A DNA stretch of 64,000 nucleotides from Campylorhamphus procurvoides. Its lineage: Eukaryota; Chordata; Aves; Passeriformes; Dendrocolaptidae. Positions 61,357 through 64,000 of this stretch are shown piece by piece; position 1 is the stretch's first letter, and each line of letters opens with the position of its first letter. The stretch lies in NCBI GenBank assembly GCA_013396655.1, contig WBMV01006632.1, positions 1,261,250-1,325,249 on the forward strand, read 5' to 3'. The position numbers and the translations under genes are program-made. A model generated the notes under the pieces. It made no database searches, was not told the DNA's origin, and worked only from the letters and a program-made list of their open reading frames with translations.

Positions 61357-62193
61357 GTTTGCAGCCTTGAACATTAACTACTAAATAATTCCAGAGATAT
61401 ATCCATGCATGAGAGCTAACACTATCAAGATCCCTTTCTAAAAGGAGGTATAAACAAAAATTCCAGCAGCATGATGACAGAAGAATAAATTTTTGTGATT
61501 TATCAAGTCTACATCTAAAACACCCTGATAGTACCATTGCAAATATTAAGCTCAAACCTAAACTTATGGGTCCTAAATCTTCTTGACTTCCTGCATTGGT
61601 TTTAGCTATAGAAAGGACATAGAAAATACTTCATGACTGCTTCATCAGATTTGTTTTATGGAGGTTCTGAGCTAAAGGAAAACAGAGAGCCAATACCAGC
61701 AGCAATATCATACCCAAATCTTATCCTTAATGAATCTATAAAAATGTTTTACTGAAGACTTCACTGAGGTCAGAATCGGATCCTCACACTGGAATATTGT
61801 TTGAAAAAAGTTGATCTAGATTTTCACCATTAAAATCAGGGCAAGTTTGGAACTGTGTTGTCCTCAAACTAGAAATGTTTGCCTCTTGTCTCCCAAATTT
61901 AATTCCAAAATATTAAGAGCAATATAAGGGACAAATAGAATTACCATAAACTAATAATTATTCCACTGAAAACTACTTTAGTCTCATAAGATGAATGTTG
62001 TTATTGGGTCATGTATTGGTGCAACACTGAACCAGTAATGAAATGCTTGAGGAACTGAGCCAGTAGTCAAAGGAGATTCTTCCCTAGGTATAGCCACAAT
62101 GCTGTAATGAGGCTTTGAACTACTCAGAGTGATGTATTAGGATGATCGTATCATGGTATTAAACATAACAAGCTGCTGCTTCTCATTGCTTAG

Positions 62194-62288
62194 GTACATC
62201 TCAGTGAAATGAGAACTCTTTTAAGAACTTGTGAAAAATGCATAATAAAATATGAACCTATACAAGAGCTTGGGGATGCTGTAACAAG
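62194..62288 (+). pseudogene. RNF125: RNF125 exon 3 remnant
   Basis: Acceptor attgcttag, donor CAAG/gtagac. Encodes VHLSEMRTLLRTCEKCII and KYEPIQELGDAVT. Human reads VCLSEMRAHIRTCQKYID and KYGPLQELEETAA. The zinc-binding His is Leu (62218-62220). Confidence 0.82.
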
Positions 62289-63658
62289 GTAGACCTGTAA
62301 TAATGTTTATGACGTTGTAAAAGCACTTTTGAGTTTGTCATCCCAAAATAGTAAAGTCAGTTTGGTAGAAGAATTTGTTGCTGTTTTTGTTTTGCTTTGG
62401 TTTAATTGGACATGTTTCTGTTCCATATAATTCAACATCAATCCTTTACTAATATTTTAAAATCATAATACTCAAATAGTAATTGAAATGGACATTAATT
62501 TTTGTGTATTACTACAAAATAATACTTTTTACTTGGATTTATTATTTTGATAGAATTGTTTTATGCGAACTTTTTTGTAAAAAACAACCATATTTTGAAT
62601 ATATTTTGACAAGTCAGCAAGTTTTGTTATTTTTATTGGAGGAGAATGACATTTACTTTCAAATAAAACTCATTGAAAATGTTGGTTATTTCTAGAATGA
62701 ATAGTCTAATGGCAATCTAAATGTAATGGTCTCTTGTCTTTTTAATTTCACCTTCAGAAATAACTTTGAATTAAGATTTTATTATTTCTATACTTACAGT
62801 ATATAAAAAGAATATATATATTTACGTAATATATGTGTGTTTTAATCAAAACTTCAAATTCTTTGTTCTTTTCATTCTGTTTCAGGGCAGGGCCTGATAG
62901 AGCAATCAGTTAGGTGTGTAGCCATTCTAGAATGACTGAGATCTTGAAGTTCAATGGCCTTTAGTTTTGTCCATTAATGATGAGGAATAATTTTGATATC
63001 ATTACTAAAATGCTTTTTTACTTATGATTTTAAAGTCCCCATGGTATATACTATTTGATTGCCTAAATTACACATTATTCCGGTTGCTTGCTCAGCAGAC
63101 ATCTCCTTATCAGTTACTGTTCTGATGCTCAGTAAAACTTGAACATTTATTCACACACACTTGAAAACTGCACTGATCTGAAAACAAGGCAACAAGACAA
63201 TGCTCTGTACTGAAAAAATAAGTAGGAATTCTCTGCAAAGAGATGTTGCTACTTAATGAGAGCTCATGAGAATTGGTAGTTTGGTCACATACGCTCCAAG
63301 CATATCACAGCAATTAAATGATGCTTTCAAAAAATGCCTGTAGTGCTAGTGTTCACTATTTTCATCTGCTCTTCTCTAAGGTTATGGTTATGTTAAGAGT
63401 GTTTTTCTGGATCAATATCCCGACATGTTGGCATGGTTCTGTGCAGTGCTCACAGCACCCGTTAGCAAGGCTGACCTTTTGCCAGCATAGCATAAATCAG
63501 GTGCATGTCATACATCCATGTTGCATTTTGGCGTGGCAAAAGAAGATCCTTACGATATCTGGCCAAAGAAATCTAAATACTTCTTTTATGGCTTGTAGTA
63601 CCAAAAATGTACCAGCTAACACTGTAACCACTCACAACATACTACCTCTTTTTCCCAA

Positions 63659-63749
63659 GTCCTCCCGTTCTTATTGCCAGTGTGAAGTCAATGAGGGTGA
63701 GCTAATAGACCATTATCTCACACACCAGAGATCAGAAGGAAGAGCAGTG
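63659..63749 (+). pseudogene. RNF125: RNF125 exon 4 remnant
   Basis: Encodes SYCQCEVNEGELIDHYLT, HQRSEGRAV. Human reads PFCQRELYEDSLLDHCIT, HHRSERRPV. The base pair where the acceptor AG should sit is AA (63657-63658). The nearest AG (63658-63659) joins exon 3 one base out of frame and hits a TAA soon after. Donor GTG/gtaatg. Confidence 0.75.
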
Positions 63750-64000
63750 GTAATGTACATAAGCATATTATTTTACTGAATTCGCATGTTAAACTGATTA
63801 ATTCTAGCAACCATTGCTGATAGGAAATAATAGACAGAGAGAAAATATATTAAATGTTTAATTGGTTTTGACAGCAAAGGAGAAACATATCTATATTTAT
63901 TCCCTGTCCACATGTCTTACAGACAAGCATGGATGCACATAATATTTAAAATATTAGCACTCCTATCATTGTGAGTGCTGGCCAGACCACTAAAAAAGTG

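Larger units (their letters stand above)
61203..63749 (+). pseudogene. RNF125: RNF125 remnant, exons 2-4 (RIG-I ubiquitin ligase homologue, apparently decayed)
   Basis: Human RNF125 is a membrane-tethered RING E3 ligase that ubiquitinates RIG-I, MDA5 and MAVS to limit innate antiviral signalling. Three segments here match its exons 2, 3 and 4 in order, with the same codon counts (51, 31 and 30). The gene is divergent from TRAPPC8, as in mammals. The second half of the RING is intact ([19 protein letters not shown]). However, the C2HC finger has lost a Cys (to Gly) and its His (to Leu). The last finger has lost Cys residues. The exon 4 acceptor has moved by one base, which breaks the frame. 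Exon 1 (Met to CGHV) was not found in the 18 kb upstream. Exons 5-6 would lie beyond the right edge. Most likely a pseudogene. A rapidly evolving functional gene is less likely. Confidence 0.75.

Noticed and set aside
63318..63658. Upstream part of a 153-codon plus-strand frame ending in RNF125 exon 4
   Set aside because: Only the last 30 codons match RNF125. The rest is intron that happens to be open.

Overview
The window looks like bird nuclear DNA. It has vertebrate-style genes with short exons in long AT-rich introns, many CR1 LINE fragments, and two solo retroviral LTRs of types common in avian genomes. There is no bacterial or viral gene layout. I cannot name the species. Identifications rest on family knowledge and recalled human proteins, not on a search.

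Left two thirds (1 to about 43,100, minus strand): TRAPPC8, the subunit that defines the TRAPPIII tethering and Rab1-activating complex (ER-Golgi traffic and autophagy). The gene reads right to left from a CpG island at about 42.6-43.1 kb. I place 26 coding exons, from the start codon at 43002 down to 2182. They join in frame into 1271 codons with no stop. About 160 C-terminal residues (human protein about 1435) lie beyond the left edge. Intron 2 holds an unexpected 84-nt open exon-like segment (34332-34415). It has the same codon phase as exon 3 and a similar sequence, so it may be an alternative exon made by exon duplication.

Introns: these contain CR1 fragments (introns 1, 17 and 19), one solo LTR in intron 10 in the sense direction, and one in intron 20 in the antisense direction. 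I saw nothing else recognisable in them.

Right third (43.1-64 kb): mostly gene-poor flank with CR1 pieces, an AT microsatellite, and one unexplained 195-codon open frame on the minus strand (46.8-47.4 kb). From 61.2 kb, on the plus strand and divergent from TRAPPC8 as in mammals, come three exons matching exons 2-4 of RNF125, the E3 ligase that targets RIG-I. The exon lengths match the human ones, but zinc-binding residues are lost, the exon 4 acceptor is displaced by one base (causing a frameshift), and exon 1 was not found. This looks like a decaying pseudogene, and it is one of the two most interesting observations together with the extra TRAPPC8 exon.
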